A stretch of 64,000 nt of DNA. Source: Clostridium estertheticum (GTDB lineage: Bacteria; Bacillota; Clostridia; Clostridiales; Clostridiaceae). The notes under the pieces were generated by a model. That model was given only the letters and a program-made list of their open reading frames with translations. It was not told where the DNA came from and searched no databases. Position 1 is the first letter of the stretch, and every line of letters begins with the position of its first letter. Both the position numbers and the translations under genes were made by a program. Of the stretch, positions 27,523-36,040 are shown piece by piece. The stretch covers positions 1,881,001-1,945,000 of the forward strand of contig NZ_JAAMNH020000001.1 of assembly GCF_011065935.2 (NCBI RefSeq), given 5' to 3'.

Positions 27523-27613
27523 TATTGAGAACAATAGATGTTTTTGTTTAAATCTTTCATATTGTATCGTACTTTTCATTAAGTTAGTCATAAACAAAGG
27601 GAGAATGGATAAC

Positions 27614-27844
27614 TTGAAAATTAGTAAATACTCTATTATATCTTTTCCTATAACTTACATTATTCTTTGCTATACTACTATGTTTGCTATAAAATATACT
27701 TCACCTGTAGAGACACCGCAACAAGAGGCTTTTATAGACTATTTTATAAACTCAATTATTCACCTTTGGCATGTTAAATTAATAATTTCTTTAGTTATAG
27801 CGATAATAGCTAATATAATAGTTAAGAGAAGTAAATTGAGATAA
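27614..27844 (+). CDS. Small two-helix membrane protein
   Basis: About 76 residues with two predicted membrane helices (ISFPITYIILCYTTMF and HVKLIISLVIAIIANIIV) and a basic C-terminus. I place the start at TTG 27614, ten bases after AAAGGGAG; ATG 27605 lies too close to that site. It follows the DUF4359-like gene by about 90 bases and shares the repeat-bounded segment. No family recognised. Confidence 0.55.
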   Translation: MKISKYSIISFPITYIILCYTTMFAIKYTSPVETPQQEAFIDYFINSIIHLWHVKLIISLVIAIIANIIVKRSKLR

Positions 27845-28121
27845 AGGTTGCTTCGAAATTTTCTTTTAATGCGAATGAATTAATAAAAATATATGTTATT
27901 CCAGGTGATAATTATTATGTAGATTATTGAATAAAAAACACTTTTATTTCTATGCGAGACAACGCAGATAAAAAGGCTTATTTAAGAAAAACTCTTAGAT
28001 ATGCCTTTATTTATGGGAGTTACTATCATCAACGGTTATCTACAGTATATAAATAATCTATTAAATTCATTTACAATATAATTACTTACACCTAACATCG
28101 GCTCATATTAAATTAAACTCA
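27845..28121. other. Intergenic region, no gene
   Basis: AT-rich DNA before a hairpin and the right inverted repeat. Short reading frames lack ribosome sites and family resemblance. Confidence 0.35.
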
Positions 28122-28154
28122 AAGAAAACACAGGTTTTTAGCATGTGTTTTCTT
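28122..28154 (+). terminator. Rho-independent-like hairpin
   Basis: Perfect 11-base arms 28122-28132 and 28144-28154, loop of 11, with T-rich 3' arm and GTTT after it. Probably ends the small-membrane-protein transcript. Confidence 0.6.
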
Positions 28155-28224
28155 GTTTAAATAGTAGATTAATAGCTTATTATATTAGCGTGATTTCATA
28201 TGATAATGTTAATTATATTTCAGT

Positions 28225-28274
28225 AAAAGCACTTCAAAATGGAACCCGTTAGTCTTTAAACTAAATCACTTTTT
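28225..28274 (-). repeat. Right copy of the 50-bp inverted repeat
   Basis: Reverse complement begins AAAAAGTGAT at 28274 and contains ACTAACGGGTTCC. It is 44/50 identical to 25899-25948, so the pair faces inward around 2.3 kb. Confidence 0.85.
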
Positions 28275-28339
28275 TATTATCATAAATGATAAATTTGCTA
28301 TAAGTACATTTGTTGTATAAAATAAAAATAAACTCCTTA

Positions 28340-28430
28340 TTGAATTATTTGTAAAATGAATATATAATAAAACTTAGCGTAACATAACAAAACATGTATA
28401 ACGTCATTATGTTGTACTGTTTTGTTATGT
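28340..28430 (+). promoter_or_regulatory. modABC promoter and candidate operator
   Basis: TTGAAT (28340-28345), a 17-base spacer and TATAAT (28363-28368) form a near-consensus promoter. Just downstream, perfect 13-base arms (28382-28394 and 28418-28430) flank 23 bases that contain a second partial dyad (GTATAAC...GTTGTAC). The position over the early transcribed region suits a repressor site. The HTH/PBP-domain protein at 24933 is the obvious candidate binder; this is inference. Confidence 0.7.
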
Positions 28431-28473
28431 ATTAATTGAAAACGTTTAAAATGTATTATAGGGGGAAGAAAAA

Positions 28474-29280
28474 ATGAAAAAAGGAGTACGTTCTTTATTA
28501 GTTATGTCTTTAGTTACAGTTATTTTGGCAATGACGGGTTGTAGTCAGAAGACTAAAACTTCTGAAACGCCAGCAAAAGCAGTTACATTAACTATTTCTG
28601 CTGCAGCAAGCTTAACAGTGGCTATGGGGGAAATAAAAACACTCTATGCAAAAGAAAGACCAAATGTTACAATAAATTATAACTTTGGTGCTTCAGGTGC
28701 ATTACAGCAGCAAATAGAACAAGGTGCCAGTACTGATTTGTTTTTTTCAGCGGCTACAAAACAGATGGATATATTACAGAAAAAAGGTTTAATTTTAGAT
28801 GATACAAAGGTTAATTTATTAGGAAACACTGTAGTGCTTGTAGTTAAGAATGATTCAACATTAGCTATTAGTGATTTCAAGGACTTGGCAAATACTGAAA
28901 TTAAAAAAGTAGCTTTAGGCGAACCAAAAACAGTTCCTGTAGGTCAATACGCTGAGGAAATATTTACATCCTTAAACATACTTGATAAAATTAAAGCAAA
29001 GGCTGTTTATGGAAAAGATGTTAAGGAAGTTTTAACTTGGGTTGAAACAGGGAATGTAGATGCAGGAGTTGTATATGGTACTGATGCTAAAACTTCTAAA
29101 AAAGTAAAGGTTGTAGCATACGCTGGCATGAATCTATACAAAACTCCAGTGGTTTATCCAGTAGCAGTAATTAAAGGTAGTAAAAATATAGATGATACTA
29201 AAGCTTTTCTGAAATTTTTATCTAGTTCTAAGGCAAAAGAAGTTTTTGCATCATATGGTTTTAATTTTCTTTTAAAATAA
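28474..29280 (+). CDS. modA: Molybdate-binding lipoprotein ModA
   Basis: 268-residue extracellular lipoprotein that captures molybdate or tungstate. The signal ends in the lipobox MTGC (Cys at residue 23). The mature protein has ISAAASLTVAMGEIK, where the first oxyanion-binding Ser residues lie, and NFGASGALQQQIEQGASTDL with the second site, typical of ModA. AGGGGGAAG precedes ATG 28474. It begins a three-gene operon with modB 17 bases downstream. Confidence 0.93.
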   Translation: MKKGVRSLLVMSLVTVILAMTGCSQKTKTSETPAKAVTLTISAAASLTVAMGEIKTLYAKERPNVTINYNFGASGALQQQIEQGASTDLFFSAATKQMDILQKKGLILDDTKVNLLGNTVVLVVKNDSTLAISDFKDLANTEIKKVALGEPKTVPVGQYAEEIFTSLNILDKIKAKAVYGKDVKEVLTWVETGNVDAGVVYGTDAKTSKKVKVVAYAGMNLYKTPVVYPVAVIKGSKNIDDTKAFLKFLSSSKAKEVFASYGFNFLLK

Positions 29281-29297
29281 GTTAGGAGTTGGAGCGT

Positions 29298-29981
29298 ATG
29301 TCAGAATTTTCACCATTATGGATTTCCATAAAAACATCTATTACAGCTACTTTTATAGTATTTTTTATTGGCATTGCAGTAGCATGGTTTATGTCTAACT
29401 ATAAAGGAAAAGCTAGAGGACTTCTAGATGGAATTCTGACATTACCAATGGTACTACCTCCAACCGTTGTAGGTTTTATATTACTTATGATTATTGGAAA
29501 GAATTTTCCACTGGGAAAACTATTAAATGGATTTGGAATTACATTGATATTCACATGGGTTGCTACAGTTATAGCTGCAACTGTAGTTGCCTTTCCTCTA
29601 ATGTATAGGACATGTGTAGGTGCTTTCAGTCAGATTGATGTTAATGTTATTAATGCTGCTAGAACCTTGGGAATGTCCGAGTGGAGAATATTTTGGAAGG
29701 TAGTGGTACCACTAGCTTGGCCGGGAATTGCGGCAGGTACAGTCCTAGCCTTTGCAAGGGCGCTAGGGGAATTTGGAGCAACTATAATGATTGCTGGAAG
29801 CATCCCTGGTAAAACGCAAACAATACCTATTGCAATATATTTTGCTGTGGCAAACGGAGAAACTGGTAATGCAATTAAATGGGTTATATTAATTTTTATA
29901 ATATCTTTAACAGTCATGGTGGCTACTGATAAATGGTCTGAAAAGCAAGGGTTTTTAGTATCCTCTGCAAGGAGGAAATAA
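29298..29981 (+). CDS. modB: Molybdate ABC permease ModB
   Basis: 227 residues, about five membrane segments. The EAA loop near residue 135 reads AARTLGMSEWRIFWKVVVPL, and GEFGATIMIAG follows, a hallmark of ModB/CysT-type permeases. ATG 29298 has TAGGAG upstream; a TTG at 29289 is in frame but less likely. It overlaps no gene and precedes modC by two bases, indicating tight coupling. Confidence 0.93.
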   Translation: MSEFSPLWISIKTSITATFIVFFIGIAVAWFMSNYKGKARGLLDGILTLPMVLPPTVVGFILLMIIGKNFPLGKLLNGFGITLIFTWVATVIAATVVAFPLMYRTCVGAFSQIDVNVINAARTLGMSEWRIFWKVVVPLAWPGIAAGTVLAFARALGEFGATIMIAGSIPGKTQTIPIAIYFAVANGETGNAIKWVILIFIISLTVMVATDKWSEKQGFLVSSARRK

Positions 29982-29983
29982 TT

Positions 29984-31057
29984 ATGGGGTTACAAGTAAA
30001 TATTATAAAAAAGCTACCAGGCTTTGAGCTTAGAGTTGATTTTAAAGCAGATAATGATATTTTAGGATTTTTAGGAGCGTCTGGATCAGGGAAAAGCATG
30101 ACACTAAGTTGTATAGCTGGAATTGTTACCCCGGACAGTGGTAAAATAATATTAAATGGCCGCGTGTTATTTGATTCGGAAAATAAAATAAATATACCCG
30201 TTAGGGAGAGAAAAGTAGGATTCCTTTTTCAAAATTATGCCCTATTTCCTAATATGACTGTAGAGCAAAATATTGGATTTGGTCTTCTTAAAAGTATTAG
30301 TAAAGTTGAAAGAATAGATAAAATTAAAAAGAAAATTCTAGATTTACAACTTAATGGAATGGAAAAAAGATATCCTTATCAATTATCTGGAGGGCAACAA
30401 CAGAGAGTTGCACTTGCTAGAGCTCTTGTTGTGGATCCTGAAATATTGCTCCTTGATGAGCCTTTTTCGGCATTGGACGAGCATCTTAGGAATAGCATGA
30501 TCCTGCAGCTTAAGGACGATCTTATGGGGTTTAAGGGAACTTCAATTTTTGTCACACATAACATGGAAGAAGCATATCAATTATGCAATAACATAATAAT
30601 AATAGCAGGGGGAAGTATTGATGCTATTGGATTTAAGGATGCTATATTTAATAGTCCACCAACACTTTGTGCTGCAAAACTAACAGGTTGTAAAAATATT
30701 TCAAAGGCTAAAAAAATAGAAAGTAATATTATAGAAGCTATAGACTGGGGATGTAAAATTACTTTTAATTATGAAGTAGAGGATAGTATAGCAGATATTG
30801 GAATTAGGGCTCATTATTTAGAAATTATGGTGGATGATGAAGATGTAAATACTTTCAACTGCTGGGTTGTCTTTACTAGTGAGACTTTATTTAGAACAAA
30901 AGTATATCTTAAATTTAGTGAACCTATAGGAGATGAAAAAGATTTTGATATACTTTGGGATACTTCTAAGGAAGAGTGGGATTTAGTTAAAGACAAACCT
31001 CTTCCCTTAAAAATAAGAATTAACCCAGAGAAGGTTATTCAAATCAACAGAAATTGA
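29984..31057 (+). CDS. modC: Molybdate ABC ATPase ModC
   Basis: 357 residues. Walker A GASGSGKS near residue 30, signature LSGGQQQRVALARAL near 128, Walker B ILLLDEPFSALD near 150 and the H-loop VTHN near 185 are intact. The C-terminal ~130 residues form a TOBE-like module that in ModC can sense molybdate. It powers ModAB. A terminator follows 20 bases after the stop. Confidence 0.93.
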   Translation: MGLQVNIIKKLPGFELRVDFKADNDILGFLGASGSGKSMTLSCIAGIVTPDSGKIILNGRVLFDSENKINIPVRERKVGFLFQNYALFPNMTVEQNIGFGLLKSISKVERIDKIKKKILDLQLNGMEKRYPYQLSGGQQQRVALARALVVDPEILLLDEPFSALDEHLRNSMILQLKDDLMGFKGTSIFVTHNMEEAYQLCNNIIIIAGGSIDAIGFKDAIFNSPPTLCAAKLTGCKNISKAKKIESNIIEAIDWGCKITFNYEVEDSIADIGIRAHYLEIMVDDEDVNTFNCWVVFTSETLFRTKVYLKFSEPIGDEKDFDILWDTSKEEWDLVKDKPLPLKIRINPEKVIQINRN

Positions 31058-31076
31058 AAAAGGTATAAAATAAAAT

Positions 31077-31124
31077 GAGCAATAGAAATTGAAAATTCGT
31101 TTCCAATTTCTGTTGCTCCTTTTA
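31077..31124 (+). terminator. Terminator of modABC
   Basis: 15-base arms at 31077-31091 and 31104-31118 (one G-T pair), followed by CTTTT. Confidence 0.8.
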
Positions 31125-31126
31125 TA

Positions 31127-31411
31127 TTAATCAGTAGGCTGTAAAATAACCAGGTCATTCCCTAGTTTTAGATTTTTCGAATTAAACACCATACATGAAT
31201 CTAATTTAGGGTCATACATATTAACTCCATAATTCCCTATCTGACTACCTTTAATATGCCTACTCTATTAGCACTTCCATATTCAACCATATATAACTCC
31301 GGCTGCAGACCGTCCACTTTTAAATTTTTTTAATACTTGAAAAGGAGCAATTTTATCTTTTATATCGTAACCTATCTTATTTATTTGATTTATTACATCT
31401 GCAATATCCAT
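31127..31411 (-). pseudogene. Frameshifted small gene of unknown family
   Basis: On the minus strand, GGAGGG precedes ATG 31411, and the frame reads MDIADVINQINKIGYDIKDK with KFKSGRSAAGVIYG before a stop. The next frame continues VEYGSANRVGILKVV and stops. A third gives GNYGVNMYDPKLDSCMVFNS then NLKLGNDLVILQPTD to TAA 31127. The pieces join into a plausible protein of about 95 residues with two frameshifts. I do not recognise the family. Confidence 0.6.
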
Positions 31412-31525
31412 AGTTAACCCTCCCTAGGACCATTTATAAAAATTGTGCTCTTTTTAAAATAAGCTCAACTTCATATAGTATAATATAATCACTAAGAATA
31501 CACAAATTATTGTGATAAATTAGGG

Positions 31526-31587
31526 TTGCTATTTTTAAAAAATCATATTATAATGTAAAAGAAATGTAAATGCAAACCATTTGCATT
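31526..31587 (+). promoter_or_regulatory. znuACB promoter and palindromic operator
   Basis: TTGCTA (31526-31531), a 17-base spacer and TATAAT (31549-31554) form the promoter. AATGCAAA-CCA-TTTGCATT (31569-31587) is a perfect 8-3-8 dyad starting about 15 bases after the -10. Its position before zinc-uptake genes suggests a Zur or other metalloregulator site; the sequence differs from the Bacillus Zur box, so the regulator is uncertain. Confidence 0.7.
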
Positions 31588-31608
31588 AGTCGAAAGGGTG
31601 AACATATA

Positions 31609-32526
31609 ATGAAAAATATAGTTGCTAAAATAGCATCCCTAATTCTTGTATCTGTAGTAGTTTTTACTGGATGTACAACGCAAAAAAACAATGCACCATC
31701 ACCTGATGCTGGTGTTAATAATAAAAAAACAGTAACAGTTGCAGCATCCTTCTATCCTATGTACATATTCGCATTAAATGTAGCAAAGGATATTCCAAAT
31801 GTAAAAGTAATTGATATGACAAAACCAACGGCAGGTTGTCTTCATGATTATTCCATTACTACGGATAATATGAAAACACTAGATGCTGCACAGATATTTG
31901 TAACTAATGGTGCAGGTATGGAATCCTTTATGGATAAGGTAACAGAACAAATGCCTAACCTTAAAGTCATTGACTCAAGCAAAGACATACAACTTATTAA
32001 AAATAAAGGCGATGAGGTATACAACCAACATATATGGGTAAGTATTTCTAATGCTATAACACAAGTTAAAAATATCGGAGAACAGTTAGCTACTTTAGAC
32101 CCTAATAATGCACAAAAGTATAAAGCAAATACCGCTGCATACGTAGTGAAACTTGAGGCTCAAAGAGATAAAATGCACAAGGCATTAGATAATGTTAAAA
32201 ATCGTGATATAGTTACTTTTCACGAGGCTTTTCCGTATTTTGCCAAGGAATTTAATCTCAACATAGTAGGAGTTATTGAACGTGAACCTGGTTCTGAGCC
32301 AAGTGCAAAAGATTTGCAAAAAACTATTGAGCAGGTTAAGAAATTAAAAGTAAAAGCATTGTTTGCAGAACCACAGTATCCTGTTAAAGCTATTGAAACT
32401 ATTGCAAGGGAAACAGGCTCAAAAGTTTATAGTCTTGATCCAATTGTTACAGGACCTATGAATGCAGACGCGTATATTAATATAATGGACAGTAATTTAA
32501 AAATATTGGAAGAGGCATTAAAATGA
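31609..32526 (+). CDS. znuA: Zinc-binding lipoprotein ZnuA/TroA family
   Basis: 305 residues; captures Zn(II), possibly Mn(II), outside the cell. The lipobox is FTGC (Cys near residue 21). Metal-ligand His candidates are in CLHDYSIT near 80, YNQHIWVS near 145 and TFHEAFPYF near 205, and EREPGSEPSAKDL near 225 is characteristic. The usual His-rich loop of zinc-specific forms is absent. ATG 31609 is preferred over an in-frame upstream start because AAAGGGTG lies eight bases before it. It overlaps znuC by four bases. Confidence 0.9.
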   Translation: MKNIVAKIASLILVSVVVFTGCTTQKNNAPSPDAGVNNKKTVTVAASFYPMYIFALNVAKDIPNVKVIDMTKPTAGCLHDYSITTDNMKTLDAAQIFVTNGAGMESFMDKVTEQMPNLKVIDSSKDIQLIKNKGDEVYNQHIWVSISNAITQVKNIGEQLATLDPNNAQKYKANTAAYVVKLEAQRDKMHKALDNVKNRDIVTFHEAFPYFAKEFNLNIVGVIEREPGSEPSAKDLQKTIEQVKKLKVKALFAEPQYPVKAIETIARETGSKVYSLDPIVTGPMNADAYINIMDSNLKILEEALK

Positions 32527-33383
32527 TTAATAATAATAAGCTAATAAGTGGTAATAAAATGACAAATAGTAATAGGATAATAAATAGTGAAAAAATTAAA
32601 AATATAAATTGTAAAAAATGTAGCTGTGGATTATGTTGCACAAAAATAAAAGATTTTGGTGTCACTATTGGAAAAACAGAAATATTAAAAGATGTCAATC
32701 TCCACATTCATTGTGGAGATTTGACTGCTATAATAGGAGCAAATGGTGCAGGAAAGAGTACACTCATAAAAGCTTTATTGGGAGGAATACAACATTCAGG
32801 GCATATTACTTTTGCTGGCGGAAACAAAAAGGTTATAAGTAACCCTAAAATGGGATATGTACCTCAAAAACTTGATTTTGATAATAGCTCACCTGTAAGT
32901 GTTATGGATATTTTTGCGGCTACATTAAGCAGCAGACCGATTTGGTTTTCTATTTCCAAAGATATAAGACAAAAGGCTCTGAAAAGCTTATCCTTGGTTG
33001 ATGGAGAATATCTTATAGATAAGCGTTTAGGGGTACTATCCGGTGGAGAATTACAAAGGGTACTTTTAGCCTTAGCACTAGAGCCTATACCAGATATATT
33101 ATTATTAGATGAGCCAGTATCAGGAATTGATCAAAATGGGCTAAAACTATTTTATAAAACTGTATCAAATCTAAGAAAAGAATACGATTTATCTATTATT
33201 TTAGTTTCTCATGATCTACATTTAGTATCAAAGTATGCGGATCGCATTGCATTTATCAATAATAAAACCATTGAATGCTGTGGTACGGCAGAGGAAGTAT
33301 TTAGCAATGAAAAAGTAATTGATGTGTTTGGTGTAGATTGGAATAAGGTTTTGGTAGACAGAAACGATAGGGAGGATGACTAA
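32523..33383 (+). CDS. znuC: Zinc ABC ATPase ZnuC with N-terminal cysteine cluster
   Basis: 286 residues. After an Asn/Lys-rich leader of about 28 residues comes CKKCSCGLCC, five cysteines in ten residues, and then the ATPase: Walker A GANGAGKST near 79, signature LSGGELQRVLLALAL near 178, Walker B ILLLDEPVSGID near 198 and H-loop VSHD near 228. The cysteine cluster could bind zinc and regulate uptake; that is inference. It starts within the znuA stop (ATGA). Confidence 0.9.
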   Translation: MINNNKLISGNKMTNSNRIINSEKIKNINCKKCSCGLCCTKIKDFGVTIGKTEILKDVNLHIHCGDLTAIIGANGAGKSTLIKALLGGIQHSGHITFAGGNKKVISNPKMGYVPQKLDFDNSSPVSVMDIFAATLSSRPIWFSISKDIRQKALKSLSLVDGEYLIDKRLGVLSGGELQRVLLALALEPIPDILLLDEPVSGIDQNGLKLFYKTVSNLRKEYDLSIILVSHDLHLVSKYADRIAFINNKTIECCGTAEEVFSNEKVIDVFGVDWNKVLVDRNDREDD

Positions 33384-34225
33384 TGTCTTTATGGTATAAC
33401 ATCGTAAATTTTTTACTTCCCTTTGATTGGGCTCATTATACATTTATGAAAAATGCATTATTAGGGGTTTTATTGGTTACGCCTATGTTTGGTTTACTTG
33501 GTACCATGGTTGTAAATAATAAAATGGCTTTTTTTTCAGACGCACTGGGACATTCAGCTCTCACGGGAATAGCAATTGGGGTAATTTTAGGTATAAAAAA
33601 TCCAATATGGTCTATGCTAGTATTTTCACTTATGCTTGCTGTAGTAATAACTAAAGTTAAGAATGTAAATACTTCTTCAACGGATACTATAATAGGTGTT
33701 TTTTCATCTACAGCAGTTGCGCTTGGAGTTGTAATGTTATCATATGGAGGCGGTTTTACAAAGTATTCAGTTTATCTTATAGGTGATTTATTAAGCATTA
33801 GTCAAATTGATTTGTTAATACTTCCAATTATATTTGTAATTGTGGTTATTATTTGGGTAATTGCCTTTAATAAGCTTCTCTTAGTAAGTGTAAATCCGTT
33901 ATTGGCAAGAAGCAGAGGTATTAACGTTAATTTTTATGAATATCTATTTACAATTACTGTTGCAATTATTGTAACAATATCCATCCAATGGGTAGGAGTT
34001 CTAATTATAAGTTCGATGCTCGTGCTGCCTGCTGCCGCTGCAAGAAATATTTCTAGCAATATGAGGCAGTACCATATATATTCTATTGCAATTGCACTTA
34101 TTTCAGGGGTAACGGGACTTATTTTATCTTATTTTTTAGGTTCTGCATCTGGTGCTACTATGGTGCTCATTGCTTCAATGTTTTTTGGGATTACATTTTT
34201 CATGAAATTAAAATTATATTCGTAG
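33383..34225 (+). CDS. znuB: Zinc ABC permease ZnuB
   Basis: 280 residues with about eight membrane segments, ABC-3 family. It begins one base before the end of znuC. Family pattern includes FFSDALGHSALTGIAIG near residue 50 and SSMLVLPAAAARNIS near 210. It forms the membrane channel for ZnuAC. A strong terminator follows. Confidence 0.9.
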   Translation: MSLWYNIVNFLLPFDWAHYTFMKNALLGVLLVTPMFGLLGTMVVNNKMAFFSDALGHSALTGIAIGVILGIKNPIWSMLVFSLMLAVVITKVKNVNTSSTDTIIGVFSSTAVALGVVMLSYGGGFTKYSVYLIGDLLSISQIDLLILPIIFVIVVIIWVIAFNKLLLVSVNPLLARSRGINVNFYEYLFTITVAIIVTISIQWVGVLIISSMLVLPAAAARNISSNMRQYHIYSIAIALISGVTGLILSYFLGSASGATMVLIASMFFGITFFMKLKLYS

Positions 34226-34235
34226 AAATGGAAAG

Positions 34236-34259
34236 AGGAGCTAGATTAGCTCCTTTTTT
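34236..34259 (+). terminator. Terminator of znuACB
   Basis: Perfect 8-base arms (34236-34243 and 34247-34254), loop of three, then a T-run. Confidence 0.85.
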
Positions 34260-34268
34260 AATTTCCAT

Positions 34269-34442
34269 TTATTCTGTTACATTAAATAAATTACAAAGTT
34301 TATTCTTATTTAAGTTTCCACAGATTATACACAATCTCCCTGTATAATCTGGGCTTATATTTTTAACTTCAAATTCACCAGGCACATAATCAAATTGTAA
34401 CCATTTATTTTTATCACTTTGTATAATGCCTTTTCCTCTTAA
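34269..34442 (-). pseudogene. Truncated C-terminal gene fragment, unknown family
   Basis: On the minus strand the frame ends KWLQFDYVPGEFEVKNISPD and CIICGNLNKNKLCNLFNVTE, with protein-like composition and a CxxC. Upstream of about 34442 the frame runs antisense through the Xre fragment, so its N-terminus is missing. The family is not recognised. Confidence 0.45.
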
Positions 34443-34451
34443 AATGAGGAT

Positions 34452-34592
34452 ATGGCAACTAAACTGGGAGTTACAAGGCAAACCATCAATGCTATTGAAA
34501 ATGAAAAGTATAACCCTACACTGGAATTAGCCATGAAACTTGCTAAACTACTGAACACTACAGTAGATGAATTATTTATACTTGACTGTTAG
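34452..34592 (+). pseudogene. N-terminally truncated Xre-family regulator
   Basis: 46 codons remain: MATKLGVTRQTINAIENEKY and then PTLELAMKLAKLLNTTVDEL with FILDC. This is the recognition half of a YgzD-like HTH_3 repressor. The first helix and about 18 residues are lost at a junction with the opposite-strand fragment near 34440. Confidence 0.75.
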
Positions 34593-34597
34593 AATGA

Positions 34598-34624
34598 AAG
34601 GCGACCTAATAATTAGGTCGCCTT
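34598..34624. terminator. Bidirectional terminator
   Basis: 13-base perfect arms with a single-base loop (34611). It ends the GntR-ABC operon on the minus strand and the Xre remnant on the plus strand. Confidence 0.75.
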
Positions 34625-34629
34625 AAGGT

Positions 34630-35250
34630 TTAAAATCCCATTACTTTCTTTAATGTTGCTTTATAAGATTTCTTAAGTGTAAATGCTGCCAGGAAACTAA
34701 CAATTACAATTGCTAGGATGCCCCAATCTAAAATGGTATTAGGTCCAACAATCCAGAAACATAAGGCAATAAAACTCATACCCACGAGAACTATAGTAGT
34801 GCAGGTATATGACCCTGGATCATTGATTAGCTTCAATTCACAGGAAGCTAAAGCTGGATAAAGCAAATTTGTACATAAAAGATAAAGCACAATAAATAAT
34901 AAGTACAACCTATGCAATTCCTGATGACTAAAAATTGATACAAAAAGAGTGCCAATGAAACCTATAATATAGATTACATAAGTGTGAAGGTAAGCAATCT
35001 TTATAATATCTTTAGTTCTCATAGGAAGAGTTAAACAGAAAATATATCTCTTTTCAGATATTTCATTCATGCCCATGGATACAATGAAAAAGCCTACTAT
35101 AACTACGAAAAATAGTTCGTAAAAGTCACTTTGTACATTAAATAAAGCATTTACTACTGAAGGAATAATCAAAAGTATTGCATATAAAAAGGTTTTATAA
35201 AAGAATCCAGCTTTAAGCATTTTAACATAGTTTAATAATAGTTCCTTCAT
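34630..35250 (-). CDS. ABC-2 type permease
   Basis: 206 residues with about six membrane segments; ABC2_membrane_5-like. MGMNEISEKRYIFCLTLPM is the typical cytosolic loop after the second helix (NEISEKRY followed by LP and a basic residue). It is the last gene of a GntR-ATPase-permease-permease operon and pairs with its neighbour 1 base away. Such systems in Firmicutes respond to cell-wall antibiotics. Confidence 0.85.
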   Translation of the reverse strand: MKELLLNYVKMLKAGFFYKTFLYAILLIIPSVVNALFNVQSDFYELFFVVIVGFFIVSMGMNEISEKRYIFCLTLPMRTKDIIKIAYLHTYVIYIIGFIGTLFVSIFSHQELHRLYLLFIVLYLLCTNLLYPALASCELKLINDPGSYTCTTIVLVGMSFIALCFWIVGPNTILDWGILAIVIVSFLAAFTLKKSYKATLKKVMGF

Positions 35251-35251
35251 T

Positions 35252-36040
35252 TCAATTAACCACCTTCTCCGAGATTTTCAAAGGTAACTTGCAACCTAAA
35301 AGATAACTGATTATAGTTGAAATAAGCATAATTATTAACCCTGAAAGCCCGCCGATATGTCTGCAGGCTTTTAAGATAGGAATGAACCTTGTCCCTAAAC
35401 CACTGAACATATTTTGTTCGTTTATTAAAGTACCTGGTTGCAACTCGGGAATAGATATCAAATAAAATATAAATACAAGTGATAATAACAAGAGTGTAGG
35501 AAACAAGTACCTAAAAGCCTTATATTTTTTAGATGATAAAGATGAAAATCCTATTGATATATTTACAGTCATAGTCCATATACAATAGATCAATACAAGG
35601 AATCCTGAATATGCTGATATAAGCTCACTTGTGCTAACAAAAACATTTAATCCTATAAGATATATTACTACAATAAAATATGGAATACCTACCATTTGAA
35701 AAATTCCGAATTTCACATTATATATATCTTTTTTTAATACTGGTGCCTGTATTAGAAAATTATTTAGATTACCAGTAACTTTTCCTTTCACCCTAGTAAT
35801 ACCTTGAGTGTTAAAAATAAATACATAAGATAAGTTAATTAAATTAAGTAGCTGAAGAACTACACGGCTAAACTGTACTGTTGGTCCTCTATTTGCATAA
35901 TTAAGTACCATATCTGTTGTAGTAGAACATATCATTATTGACATTAGTCCTGTACAAATTATAGAGAATGGTAATAACCAGTCATAATCGCTTGGATATA
36001 TAAACCAAAAGGCTTTAAATATCTTAATAGTTCTTTTCAT
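35252..36040 (-). CDS. ABC-2 type membrane subunit
   Basis: 262 residues with about six membrane segments and no recognised catalytic motif. GGGGG lies about ten bases before ATG 36040; GTG 36049 is a longer option. The gene overlaps the end of the ATPase gene, implying translational coupling. By position it is the second membrane subunit of the exporter. Confidence 0.8.
   Translation of the reverse strand: MKRTIKIFKAFWFIYPSDYDWLLPFSIICTGLMSIMICSTTTDMVLNYANRGPTVQFSRVVLQLLNLINLSYVFIFNTQGITRVKGKVTGNLNNFLIQAPVLKKDIYNVKFGIFQMVGIPYFIVVIYLIGLNVFVSTSELISAYSGFLVLIYCIWTMTVNISIGFSSLSSKKYKAFRYLFPTLLLLSLVFIFYLISIPELQPGTLINEQNMFSGLGTRFIPILKACRHIGGLSGLIIMLISTIISYLLGCKLPLKISEKVVN

Noticed and set aside
26176..27844. 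Bacteriocin or phage-defence cassette
   Set aside because: A CPBP protease with two small membrane proteins is suggestive, but no leader peptide, exporter, toxin or nuclease is present.
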